Assembly (NCBI RefSeq): GCF_022200785.1
Contig: NZ_CP087585.1
Location: 1 to 64,000 of the forward strand
Origin: Pedobacter mucosus
GTDB taxonomy: Bacteria > Bacteroidota > Bacteroidia > Sphingobacteriales > Sphingobacteriaceae
DNA length: 64,000 nucleotides
Direction: 5' to 3'
Made by a program: the position numbers and the translations under genes
Shown: one piece after another, positions 41,233 to 50,365 of the stretch
Layout: every line of letters starts with the position of its first letter
How positions within the stretch are numbered: position 1 is the first letter of the stretch
Notes under the pieces: generated by a model
What the model saw: the letters and a program-made list of their open reading frames with translations, nothing else
The model's database searches: none
What the model was told of the DNA's origin: nothing

Positions 41233-43566
41233 TTGATGATTAAAAAAAATGTCGCTGCCAGGATAATTGGCTTTACGTTAGGAGTAGTTTTAACTAGTGC
41301 TGTAACATTTGCACAAAGCACAGCAGAAATCAGAACGGTAAATAACTTTGATCAGGAGTGGTCTTTCATTCAGGAAGATGTGTCAGGAGCAGAAAAGGTA
41401 GATTTTATTGACGCTAAGTGGAGAAAGCTCAACATTCCGCATGATTGGAGCATTGAAGGTAAGTATGATAAAACAAATTTAACAGGCCGAGGAGGTGGTT
41501 ATTTACCTTCAGGAATCGGGTGGTACAGAAAAACTTTTTCTTTAGATGATAAACTTAGTAAAAAGGAAATTTCCATCCAGTTTGATGGCGTTATGGCCAA
41601 TAGCGAAGTTTGGATTAACGGTCACCTGCTCGGCAAAAGGCCTTACGGTTATATTAGTTTTAATTACGATTTAAGTAAATATTTAAACTTTGGAAAAGGC
41701 AAAACCAATATTCTCGCAGTAAAAGCAGATAATACGGTGCAGCCAGCTTCGAGATATTATACTGGCGCAGGTATTTACAGACATGTTCGCTTGGTGGCAA
41801 CAGATCCTGTTCATATCGATAATTGGGGTGTTTATATTACCACACCCAATGCAACTGCAAAATCTGCAACGGTAAAAGTTCAAACTAATTTGGTTAATAA
41901 CTCGGATAAAGATGTTCAGGCTAATATCGAAACTGTTGTTATAGATCCGAATGGAAAAGTAATTAAGTCTGTTCAATCAAAACAGAATATTGCAACCAAA
42001 AAAAGCATTAAAGTAGATCAGGAAATTATCGTTCCGTCTCCGAAATTATGGAATTTAGAAACACCCGATCTTTACCAAACATTATCAAAAGTAACTGTAA
42101 ATGGAAAAGTTATTGATGATGAAATCAATACATTTGGTATCCGCTCGTTCGAATTTGATGCAGCAAAAGGATTTTCCTTGAATGGGAAAAATTTTAAACT
42201 CAAAGGTGTTTGTTTGCATCATGATGCAGGTGCATTGGGTGCCGTTGTACCTAAAAGTGCTTGGAAATTTCGCTTAAATATGTTGAAGGAAGCTGGGGTA
42301 AATGCCATTCGTACGGCGCACAATCCCGTTGCTCCAGAATTTTTGGATCTTTGTGATGAAATGGGATTTTTGGTGATGGATGAAACCTTCGATACCTGGA
42401 CTTCGGCAAAAAATAATGGCGAAAAAGGTTACAATCGCTTTTTTACCGAATGGTGGGAACGAGATACTAGAGATATGGTTATGAGGGATAGAAACCATCC
42501 ATCAATTGTAATTTACAGCGTTGGTAATGAAATTCATGATAATTTAGATAATCCAGAAGGGTTTAAAAAATATAAAGATCAGCAAGACCTTATCCATCAG
42601 CTCGATCCAAGCAAACCGGTTACAATGGCCCTTTTTCGCCCAGCACAGTCTAAAGTTTATACCAATGGTTTTGTAGAAACGATGGATGTTGTGGGTCAAA
42701 ATTATAGGGAAAATGAGCTGGTAGCCATTCACAATCAGAAGCCAACTTTAAAAGTTATTGGTACAGAAAACACACATGTAATTCAACAATATCTCGCTCT
42801 GCGTGATAATCCTTTTATGGCTGGACAGTTTTTATGGACAGGCTTTGATTATTTGGGAGAAGAAGATTGGCCAAAAATTACCAACGGACAAGGGTTATTT
42901 GATCGCATTGGCGGGTGGAAACAGCAATCATTGCAGCGTCAAAGCTGGTGGTCTGAAAAGCCAGTAGTTCATATCATGCGAAAAGAGGAAAATGCTGGAG
43001 CAGGTGCTTGGGTAAATAATTGGACACCAACTGATTTTGATACTTATGATGATGCTAAAGTTGCAATTTATAGTAATTGTGATGAAGTTGAATTGTTTTT
43101 GAATGATAAATCGCTAGGCGTAAAACCAAAACCTGCCGATGATTCGCCAAGATTATGGGATGTAACTTTCGAAAAAGGAATCATTAAAGCAGTAGGTAAA
43201 AATAAAGGCAAAGAAGTTCAATCCGAAGCCTTAATAACTGCTGGTCCGCCTGTTAAAATTGTTTTAAGTTCAAATGAATCAAAAGTAAAATCTGGCGAGG
43301 TGGTTTACGTTTTTGCAAAGGTTTATGATGATAAAGGAAATTTATGCCCTAATGCAGATAACCTGATTAAATTTAACGTTAAAGGTGGCGAGATTTTGGG
43401 TGTTGATAATGGAGATATTGCAAGTCATGAAATGTATAAAGCTAAACAGCGACATGCATACGATGGCACTTGTGCTGTAATTATAAAAGCAACGGGAAAC
43501 ATCGAAGTAGAGGCGTCTGCAGATGGCCTTGAAGGAAAAACAATAAAATTAGAAAGCGCTAAATAA
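41233..43566 (+). CDS. Secreted GH2 beta-galactosidase
   Basis: A 777-residue GH2 enzyme with the jelly-roll entry WRKLNIPHDWSIEG, an immunoglobulin-like domain, the (beta/alpha)8 barrel and C-terminal DUF4982 and bacterial Ig-like domains. The acid/base is Glu433 in VGNEIHD and the nucleophile Glu512 in IGTEN. The signal peptide covers about residues 1-28 (VTFAQ). In this context it most likely removes terminal beta-galactose from galactan or single-galactose side chains of rhamnogalacturonan-I. It lies in the operon 19 bp after PL11 and 7 bp before the first acetylesterase. Confidence 0.92.
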   Translation: MMIKKNVAARIIGFTLGVVLTSAVTFAQSTAEIRTVNNFDQEWSFIQEDVSGAEKVDFIDAKWRKLNIPHDWSIEGKYDKTNLTGRGGGYLPSGIGWYRKTFSLDDKLSKKEISIQFDGVMANSEVWINGHLLGKRPYGYISFNYDLSKYLNFGKGKTNILAVKADNTVQPASRYYTGAGIYRHVRLVATDPVHIDNWGVYITTPNATAKSATVKVQTNLVNNSDKDVQANIETVVIDPNGKVIKSVQSKQNIATKKSIKVDQEIIVPSPKLWNLETPDLYQTLSKVTVNGKVIDDEINTFGIRSFEFDAAKGFSLNGKNFKLKGVCLHHDAGALGAVVPKSAWKFRLNMLKEAGVNAIRTAHNPVAPEFLDLCDEMGFLVMDETFDTWTSAKNNGEKGYNRFFTEWWERDTRDMVMRDRNHPSIVIYSVGNEIHDNLDNPEGFKKYKDQQDLIHQLDPSKPVTMALFRPAQSKVYTNGFVETMDVVGQNYRENELVAIHNQKPTLKVIGTENTHVIQQYLALRDNPFMAGQFLWTGFDYLGEEDWPKITNGQGLFDRIGGWKQQSLQRQSWWSEKPVVHIMRKEENAGAGAWVNNWTPTDFDTYDDAKVAIYSNCDEVELFLNDKSLGVKPKPADDSPRLWDVTFEKGIIKAVGKNKGKEVQSEALITAGPPVKIVLSSNESKVKSGEVVYVFAKVYDDKGNLCPNADNLIKFNVKGGEILGVDNGDIASHEMYKAKQRHAYDGTCAVIIKATGNIEVEASADGLEGKTIKLESAK

Positions 43567-43573
43567 ATAAAAT

Positions 43574-44341
43574 ATGAGATCAACTACATTTAAAATTATA
43601 TTGGGCTTGCTTGTATGCTTAATGTTTTCTGCATTTATGAAACAGAATAAACCAGCACTGCATACCATTGGAGATTCTACTGTTCGAAACTCAAATAAAG
43701 AAACCTGGGGTTGGGGAACGCCAATCGTTGCCCTATTTGATACTACAAAACTACGTGTTGAAAATAACGCAATGGCTGGAAGAAGTACTCGTACCTACCT
43801 ATCAGAAGGTAGATGGGATAAGGTTTTAGAAACATTAAAGCCGGGAGATTTTGTTACCATGCAATTTGGGCACAACGATGGCAGCGTTCCTGATACAACC
43901 AAGGCGGGTAGAAGAGGGGTTTTAAAAGGTACTGGAGAAGAAACTAAGGTTTTAACCTGGCCTGATGGGAAAGTAGAAACCGTACACACTTATGGTTGGT
44001 ATATTCGCAAGTTTGTTCGCGAAACAAAAGCTAAAGGTGCTACCCCAATTGTGGTTTCGATGATTCCAAGAAATGAATTTAGAAATGGCAAAGTGCTGCG
44101 GGCTGATAAAGATTTCGGCAATTGGGCTGCTGATGTAGCTACTGAAGAGAAAGTTTTTTTTGTTGATCTAAACAAAATTACAGCAGATAAATATGATGCT
44201 TTAGGGCCAGATAAAGTGAAATTGTATTTCCCTGGAGATCATACGCATACCAATTTAGAAGGTGCAAAGGTTAATGCAGAATCGGTAGTGGAAGGTATTA
44301 AAGAGCTTAAAGATTGTAAGCTTAAAAACTATTTGCTTTAG
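43574..44341 (+). CDS. Rhamnogalacturonan acetylesterase, CE12 SGNH type (copy 1)
   Basis: A 255-residue SGNH hydrolase removing O-acetyl groups from galacturonate in rhamnogalacturonan-I, which lets the lyases act. The nucleophile is Ser35 in IGDSTVRN, the oxyanion segment is MQFGHNDGS, and the Asp/His pair lies in GDHTHTNLEGA near the C-terminus. An N-terminal hydrophobic stretch (about 8-22) serves as signal or anchor. It lies 7 bp after GH2 and closes the PL11-PL11-GH2-CE12 run. A second CE12 gene follows after 280 bp. Confidence 0.93.
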   Translation: MRSTTFKIILGLLVCLMFSAFMKQNKPALHTIGDSTVRNSNKETWGWGTPIVALFDTTKLRVENNAMAGRSTRTYLSEGRWDKVLETLKPGDFVTMQFGHNDGSVPDTTKAGRRGVLKGTGEETKVLTWPDGKVETVHTYGWYIRKFVRETKAKGATPIVVSMIPRNEFRNGKVLRADKDFGNWAADVATEEKVFFVDLNKITADKYDALGPDKVKLYFPGDHTHTNLEGAKVNAESVVEGIKELKDCKLKNYLL

Positions 44342-44621
44342 GGTAGGAGTAAGGAGCAAGGAATAGAGAGCAAGGATTAAAGAGATATAGCATAAAAATT
44401 AGTTAGATGGTTTATCTTGAAACGCTTAGCTAAGCCTTAACACTGTACTTCGTTTCGCTTTAATCCGGACTAACAAATTTTTCGGGATGTACAGTCTAAT
44501 CCTAACTACTGACTTAAATAGAAAAATTTTAAGCCGGCAATTTTGTTTCTTTTGTTGTCAAAAGAAAAAGCCTGTCTGGCCAAGACAAAAATTAAAAGAT
44601 TACAATTAAATAATTCATCCA
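44342..44621. other. Gap between the two acetylesterase genes
   Basis: No gene is seen. A degenerate inverted repeat with ACTGTAC and GTACAGT arms flanks about 44448-44508, and a perfect 9-bp hairpin (44546-44554 with 44559-44567) precedes the second CE12 gene. The first part is purine-rich low-complexity sequence. Confidence 0.45.
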
Positions 44622-45416
44622 ATGAAATCAAATAAAACATATTTAACACTAGCAATTATAGGTGTCTTCATCATTTTTTCATCCTTCATTATTTTGAAGC
44701 AGAAAGAGAAACCAACACTTTTTTTAATTGGTGATTCAACGGTAAAAAATGGCAAAGGCAAGGGTGACGGCTCATTATGGGGTTGGGGAAGCTTTATTGG
44801 AGAGCTTTTTAATGCTGAAAAAATTACCGTAGAAAATGACGCTTTAGGCGGAACAAGCAGTCGTACTTTTCAAACCAATGGTTTGTGGGATGCTGTTTTG
44901 GTAAAAATCAAAAAAGGCGATTTTGTGATGATGCAATTCGGACATAATGATGGAAGCGCATTGGATGATACCGCCCGTGCTCGTGGAACTATCAAAGGAA
45001 TCGGCATGGAAAGTAGAGATACCTTTAATCCGATTAAGAAAAAACAAGAGGTTGTTTATACTTACGGCTGGTACATGCGAAAGTTTATAAATGACATTAA
45101 AGCAAAAGGCGCAACGCCAATTATCTGTTCTCCAATTCCTAGAAACCCTGTTAAGGATGGCAAAGTTGTTTTAGCTACAGATAGTTATGCAACATGGTCT
45201 GAAGAGATAGCTAAGGCAGAGAAAATTGATTTCATTCCGTTAAACGAAATCATCAAAGATAAATATGCTGCTTCAACTGCCGATCAAGTGAAAGCTTATT
45301 TTACAGAGAAAGATCATACGCATACCAATGAAGAAGGCGCAAAATTGAATTCACTTTCTGTTGTTGAAGGTTTAAAATTATTAAAGAATAATAAGCTTCA
45401 GAACTATTTAAAATAA
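44622..45416 (+). CDS. Rhamnogalacturonan acetylesterase, CE12 SGNH type (copy 2)
   Basis: A 264-residue paralogue of the preceding CE12 enzyme with Ser39 in LIGDSTVKN, the block MQFGHNDGS and the C-terminal KDHTHTNEEGA. The N-terminus has one strong hydrophobic segment (about 9-25) without an obvious cleavage site, so it may stay membrane-anchored. The two copies differ enough to have distinct positional preference on acetylated galacturonate, which is an inference. A large palindromic repeat array begins 5 bp after its stop codon. Confidence 0.92.
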   Translation: MKSNKTYLTLAIIGVFIIFSSFIILKQKEKPTLFLIGDSTVKNGKGKGDGSLWGWGSFIGELFNAEKITVENDALGGTSSRTFQTNGLWDAVLVKIKKGDFVMMQFGHNDGSALDDTARARGTIKGIGMESRDTFNPIKKKQEVVYTYGWYMRKFINDIKAKGATPIICSPIPRNPVKDGKVVLATDSYATWSEEIAKAEKIDFIPLNEIIKDKYAASTADQVKAYFTEKDHTHTNEEGAKLNSLSVVEGLKLLKNNKLQNYLK

Positions 45417-45420
45417 TTCT

Positions 45421-46568
45421 TTGGTTGGTCGAGATTTGTAATCTCATCCTCTAAGCTATGGATTTCTAATCCGTGTGAAGGACTAAAAGTCCCTGGTTTC
45501 TTAAGACGGGGTTGCAAATCCCGACTAACAGCGTTCGGAGCTCCATAATTAGCGTTCGGAACTAAGACATCATCGTTCTGAACTCCGAGGTTTTTTACTA
45601 AACAATTCGTCATTTCGAGCGGAGTTTTTTACGGAGAAAGAAATCTAACTTATCAGATATATCGTCGTTCCCTTGGTTGGTCGAGATTTGTAATCTCGTC
45701 CTTTGAGCTATGGATTTCTAATCAGTGTGAAGGACTAAAAGTCCTTGGTTTCTTAAGACGGGATTGCAAATCCCGACTAACAGCATTCAGAGCTCCGTCA
45801 CTTGCGTTCAGAGCTCCATGATTGGCGTTCGGAACTAAGACATCATCGTTCTGAACTCCGAGGTTCGTTACTAAACAATTCGTCATTTCGAGAGGCGTTT
45901 TTTACGGAGAGAGAAATCTAAATCAGATATATCTTCGTTCTTGGTTGGTCGAGATTTGTAATCTCGCCTTTAAGCTATGGATTTCTAATCAGTGTGAAGG
46001 ACTAAAAGTCCTTAGTTTCTTAAGACGGGATTGCAAATCCCGACTAACAGCGTTCGGAGCTACGTCAATGGCATTCAGAGCTCCATGATTGGCGTTCGGA
46101 ACTAAGACATCATCGTTCCGAACTCCGAGGTTTTTTACTAACCAATTCGTCATTTCGAGCGGAGTTTTTCACGGAGAGAGAAATCTAATTTATCAGATAT
46201 CTCTTCGTTTCTTGGTTGGTCGAGATTTGTAATCTCGTCCTTTAAGTGGATTCTAATCCGTGTGAAGGACTAAAAGTCCTTAGTTTCTTAAGACGGGATT
46301 GCAAATCCCGACTAACAGCGTTCGGAGCTCCATAATTGGCGTTCGTAACTAAGACATCATCGTTCTGAACTCCGAGGTTCGTTATAAACTATTCGTCATT
46401 TCGAGCGGAGTTTTTTTACGGAGGGAGAAATCTAAATTAGATATATCTTCGTTTCTTGGCTGGTCGAGATTTGTAATCTCGTTCTTTAAGCTATGGATTT
46501 CTAATCCTTATGAAGGACTAAAAGTCCTTAGTTTCTTAAGACGGGATTGCAAATCCCGACTAACAGCG
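45421..46568. repeat. Tandem array of about five palindrome-rich units (about 243-271 bp each)
   Basis: Units start with TTGGTTGGTCGAGATTTG at 45421, 45673, 45941, 46212 and, with one change, 46455. Each contains several perfect inverted repeats: CGAGATTTGTAATCTCG, GGACTAAAAGTCC and CGGGATTGCAAATCCCG. A segment with GTTCGGAACT follows, then a TCATTTCGAGCGGAG block; the last unit lacks this second half. Copies are very similar but not identical, and no frame is conserved. The palindromes resemble REP-like elements linked to REP-associated tyrosine transposases in related bacteria (recalled). No transposase gene is near. Confidence 0.9.
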
Positions 46569-46974
46569 AAACCAAAAGAACCAATACCGAGCTTTTGCGA
46601 GCTCCATTAATACAGTAAAAAACAATATAAAACTATTAATAACTTTCCAGCTCGCTAGCTTTCTATTAAAGTCAGTGATTTGGCTTGGTCAGTGCTATCT
46701 GAAATCTAGACCATGCCGGTTCTAAAGCGGAACGTAGAAACAGTGGTTGGGCTTTGCTAAATGCATTTTCAATTATTAATCAATGCAATTATCATTTCAA
46801 GTCGCAAATATTTTACACGGGCTCATAAAAAAAATAACAGCTGTTAAATCCTCTAAACTTATTTAATACCAAATTACAGGACACTACAGGTTGCGCATAA
46901 TTAATTTTAACCCTATAATTATCTTCTTAACCAAATAGATTGGATTTATTATTTATCCTTTCGTATAAAATTAT
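46569..46974. other. Leader region of the GH2-like gene
   Basis: About 400 bp without a gene, A/T-rich in its last 200 bp. It holds the ACAGGA direct repeat at 46876 and TAACCAAAT at 46928, which probably mark the promoter of the downstream GH2-like gene. Confidence 0.55.
46876..46893 (+). promoter_or_regulatory. Candidate operator site C (ACAGGA direct repeat)
   Basis: ACAGGACACTACAGGTTG: half-sites 10 bp apart, 99 bp before the GH2-like start. TAACCAAAT follows at 46928, 52 bp from the site start. Confidence 0.6.
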
Positions 46975-49899
46975 ATGCAAATAAAGGGTTCATCATTTAA
47001 TAAATTGCTGATTTTTTTTCTATTATTACTATCGTTTACAAGCAATACTCAAGCGCAAAATATTTCTTTAAAAGGTAGTTGGAGGTTCAAAATCGACGCT
47101 AACGACGAAGGTTTAAAAGCAAAATGGTATGCTACAGCTTTGCCAGAAACAGTGAATCTTCCCGGCTCTATGGCCGAAAATTTAAAGGGCGATGATATCA
47201 CTTTAAAAACAAAATGGACAGGTAGTATTTACGACAGTTCTTACTTCTACAATCCTCGTTTGGCTAAATATCGCAAAGCGGATAACCTTAAAATTCCATT
47301 TTGGCTTACGCCTGCTAAGCACTATACGGGTGTTGCCTGGTATCAAAAAGATGTCGTTATTCCGACAGATTGGAAAGGAAAACGTATTGTACTTTCTTTG
47401 GAATACCCTCATTCTGAAACGCGTGTTTTTGTAGATAATATCGAAATCGGAACACAATATACTTTTGTTGTTGCTCAAAACTTTGAATTACCCGCGAATT
47501 TAAAAGCAGGTAAACATCAAATCACTTTGCAAATTGATAACCGCATAAAAGCAATAAATGTAGGTCAGGATTCTCATAGTTTAACTGATCATACCCAAGG
47601 AAACTGGAATGGTGTTGTTGGTAAACTAGAATTAAGAGCTGGCTCGCCATTATATTTTGAGGATATTCAGGTGTTTCCAGATTTGAAAAACAAGATTGCA
47701 AAAGTTAAAATTCAATTAAAATCAACTTCCAAAATTTCTTCAACAGGGAACATTCAACTTTCGGCAAAAAGTTTCAACACAAAAAATATCATCAGCGTTA
47801 AGGCGATTTCTGCTCCATACAAAATAGTTGATGGAGCCGGAACTTTAGAAATAAATTTGCCAATGGGCGATAAAATAGTTACTTGGGATGAATTTGACCC
47901 GGCACTTTATCAATTATCAGCATCGCTTATCAGTAAGGATGGTAAGAAAGATGAGAAAAAAGTTCAGTTCGGCATGCGTGAATTTAAAGCAGTTGGCAGA
48001 ACTTTCGAGATTAATGGTCGCCCGGTTTTTTTACGTGGAACGGTAAATAATTGCGAATTTCCTTTAACCGGTTATCCGGCAATGGATGTAGCAGCTTGGG
48101 TTCGCATTTTTAAAATCTCAAAAGATCATGGTTTAAATCATATGCGTTTTCACTCGTGGTGCCCGCCAGAAGCTGCATTTATTGCCGCTGATTTAACTGG
48201 TTTTTATTTGCAACCAGAAGGTCCGAGTTGGGCAAATCATGGTACGTCAATCGGAGAAGGCAAACCTATTGATCAATTTATTTATGATGAAACCAATCGC
48301 ATGACAAAAAGTTATGGCAACTACGCTTCTTTTTGCATGATGGCTTATGGCAATGAACCACGCGGACGCCAAGTTGAATACCTCACTAAATTTAACGATT
48401 ACTGGAAAGCAAAAGATTCTAGAAGGCTATATACCGGAGCATCCGTTGGTGGAAGTTGGCCGGTAATTCCTAATAACGAATTTATGGTTCGTGCAGGAGC
48501 AAGGGGCTTGGATTGGAACAAACAACCTGAAAGCATCTCCAATTATGCAAAACAAATTGAGCAATTTACGGTGCCTTTCGTAGCGCATGAGATGGGTCAG
48601 TATTGCGTTTTCCCTAACTTTAATGAAATAAAAAAATATACAGGCGTTTACAGAGCGAAAAACTTAGAGATGTTTCAGGAGGATTTGAAGGATCATGATA
48701 TGGCCGACCAAGCGCAAGATTTTTTAATGGCTTCGGGTAAACTTCAGGCTTTGTGCTATAAAAATGAAATTGAAAAAGCCTTAAGAACACCCAATTATAA
48801 TGGGTTTCAGTTGTTATCCTTAAATGATTACCCTGGTCAAGGAACAGCATTGGTTGGTGTATTAGATGCTTTTTGGGATGAAAAAGGATACATTTCGGCT
48901 AAAGAATTTAAGCGCTTTTCTAACAGTACAGTTCCATTAATTGAAGTGCCAAAGTTTGTTTATACCAGTGATGAAAAGTTTGAACCTAAAATCGAAATTG
49001 CTCATTGGGGTAAAATACCAATTAACGCAAAAATTACTGCTAGGCTAATTGATGACTTAGGAAAAGTGGTTTTCACTTATAAATGGGGACCAAAAACGTT
49101 AAATGTTGGTGCCATTACAGAAATTGGCTCTTTGAAATATTCATCAAATCCGATAACTAAAGCAAGAAAACTTAAACTAGAAGTAGCCATTGATGGAACT
49201 GAATTTGCTAATGATTGGGATTTCTGGTTTTTCCCTCCAACACTTCCTGTAGTTAAAACAGATGTTTATTACACCAACAATTTCGACGATAAAGCAAAAG
49301 AAATTTTAAATAATGGAGGAAAAGTATTTTTAAATGCCGCTGGTAAAGTGGTAAAGGGAAAAGAAGTTGTGCAAACGTTTTTACCTGTTTTTTGGAATAC
49401 TTCCTGGTTTAAGATGCGCCCACCGCACACCTTGGGGTTTGTTTGTGATCCAAAAAATCCAGCTTTTGCAAATTTTTCAACGGAAAATCATAGCGATATG
49501 CAATGGTGGGAAATTGTAAATAAAGCTCAGGTAATGAACATCGAAGATTTTCCAAAAGGATTTAAGCCAATTGTTCAACCCATTGATACCTGGTTTTTAA
49601 ACCGCCGTTTAGCCATGGTTTTAGAAGCGAAAGTTGGAAATGGAAAATTGATTGTTTCAAGCGCTAATCTTTCTCCCGATTTGACAGGATCTCCTAGCGC
49701 CAAACAGCTTTATTATAGTTTGCAGCAATATATGTTATCTAATAAATTTAATCCAAAATTTGCAGTCGACTTTAATACGGTAAAAGATATTTTTGAAACG
49801 CCATCAAAAGAGCAGTTTAATACCTTTACAAAGGATAGCCCGGATGAACTTAAGCCTAAACCTAAAGATGAACCAAAGACGACACCGAAAACTAATTAA
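46975..49899 (+). CDS. Large secreted GH2-family glycosidase, divergent
   Basis: A 974-residue protein with a signal peptide (about 1-28, NTQAQ), an N-terminal sugar-binding jelly roll (LKGSWRFKIDAND, HYTGVAWYQKDVVIP) and a GH2 barrel. Candidate catalytic residues are Glu461 in AYGNEPRG and Glu539 in VAHEMGQY, which fit acid/base and nucleophile of clan GH-A. It lacks the canonical PHDW entry and is much longer than the GH2 galactosidase nearby, with a C-terminal glutamine-amidotransferase-like sandwich. It ends in a Pro/Lys-rich tail (about the last 25 residues). Galactose, galacturonate or glucuronate could be the target. It has its own candidate operator. Confidence 0.82.
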   Translation: MQIKGSSFNKLLIFFLLLLSFTSNTQAQNISLKGSWRFKIDANDEGLKAKWYATALPETVNLPGSMAENLKGDDITLKTKWTGSIYDSSYFYNPRLAKYRKADNLKIPFWLTPAKHYTGVAWYQKDVVIPTDWKGKRIVLSLEYPHSETRVFVDNIEIGTQYTFVVAQNFELPANLKAGKHQITLQIDNRIKAINVGQDSHSLTDHTQGNWNGVVGKLELRAGSPLYFEDIQVFPDLKNKIAKVKIQLKSTSKISSTGNIQLSAKSFNTKNIISVKAISAPYKIVDGAGTLEINLPMGDKIVTWDEFDPALYQLSASLISKDGKKDEKKVQFGMREFKAVGRTFEINGRPVFLRGTVNNCEFPLTGYPAMDVAAWVRIFKISKDHGLNHMRFHSWCPPEAAFIAADLTGFYLQPEGPSWANHGTSIGEGKPIDQFIYDETNRMTKSYGNYASFCMMAYGNEPRGRQVEYLTKFNDYWKAKDSRRLYTGASVGGSWPVIPNNEFMVRAGARGLDWNKQPESISNYAKQIEQFTVPFVAHEMGQYCVFPNFNEIKKYTGVYRAKNLEMFQEDLKDHDMADQAQDFLMASGKLQALCYKNEIEKALRTPNYNGFQLLSLNDYPGQGTALVGVLDAFWDEKGYISAKEFKRFSNSTVPLIEVPKFVYTSDEKFEPKIEIAHWGKIPINAKITARLIDDLGKVVFTYKWGPKTLNVGAITEIGSLKYSSNPITKARKLKLEVAIDGTEFANDWDFWFFPPTLPVVKTDVYYTNNFDDKAKEILNNGGKVFLNAAGKVVKGKEVVQTFLPVFWNTSWFKMRPPHTLGFVCDPKNPAFANFSTENHSDMQWWEIVNKAQVMNIEDFPKGFKPIVQPIDTWFLNRRLAMVLEAKVGNGKLIVSSANLSPDLTGSPSAKQLYYSLQQYMLSNKFNPKFAVDFNTVKDIFETPSKEQFNTFTKDSPDELKPKPKDEPKTTPKTN

Positions 49900-49900
49900 A

Positions 49901-49924
49901 ATGGTCTGTGAGGACACAGACCAT
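49901..49924. repeat. Perfect palindrome after the GH2-like gene
   Basis: ATGGTCTGTG and CACAGACCAT (49901-49910 and 49915-49924) form a 10-bp stem with loop AGGA one base after the stop codon. No T-run follows, so it is a weak terminator. Its core GGTCTGTG recurs in the last unit of the adjacent 70-bp array. Confidence 0.7.
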
Positions 49925-49960
49925 GGATAAAGCTAAAAGGCATACTTTAAATAATTAAAT

Positions 49961-50353
49961 ATAAATAAAGATCCTCGGTCTATGTACCCAAGGATCAAAA
50001 TTACTTACCATAAATATTATCAATAAGCATATAAATAAAGATCCTCGGTCTATGTACCCAAGGATCAAAATTACATACCATAAATATGATCAATAAGCAT
50101 ATAAATAAAGATTTTTCGGTCTATGTACCCAAGGATCAAAATTACATACCTTAAATAAGATCAATAAGCATATAAATAAAGATTCTTCGGTCTATGTACC
50201 CAAGGATCGAAATTACATACCATAAATATTATCAATAAGCATATAAATAAAGATTTTTCGGTCTATGTCGCCACAGATCGAAATTACATACCATAAATAT
50301 TATCAATAAGCATATAAATAAAGATCCTCGGTCTGTGTCCCCACAGATCGAAA
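49961..50353. repeat. Tandem array of six 70-71-bp units upstream of GH105
   Basis: Units begin with ATAAATAAAGAT at 49961, 50031, 50101, 50172, 50243 and 50314; the last is cut short. Each holds GATCCTCGG...AGGATC, which can fold into a small hairpin, then a segment ending ATCAATAAGCAT. Early units are nearly identical, while the last two drift towards GTCGCCACAGATCG and GTCCCCACAGATCG. No spacers of unique sequence occur, so it is not a CRISPR array. It ends 13 bp before the GH105 start and so forms most of its leader. Confidence 0.9.
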
Positions 50354-50365
50354 TAAAACATCATC

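Noticed and set aside
45404..45613. A 69-codon minus-strand frame overlapping the start of the palindromic array
   Set aside because: It is built from repeat sequence and is not preserved in the other units.
49961..50353. Regular 70-bp repeats that could suggest a CRISPR array
   Set aside because: The repeats are contiguous with no unique spacers, they drift along their whole length, and no cas gene is nearby.
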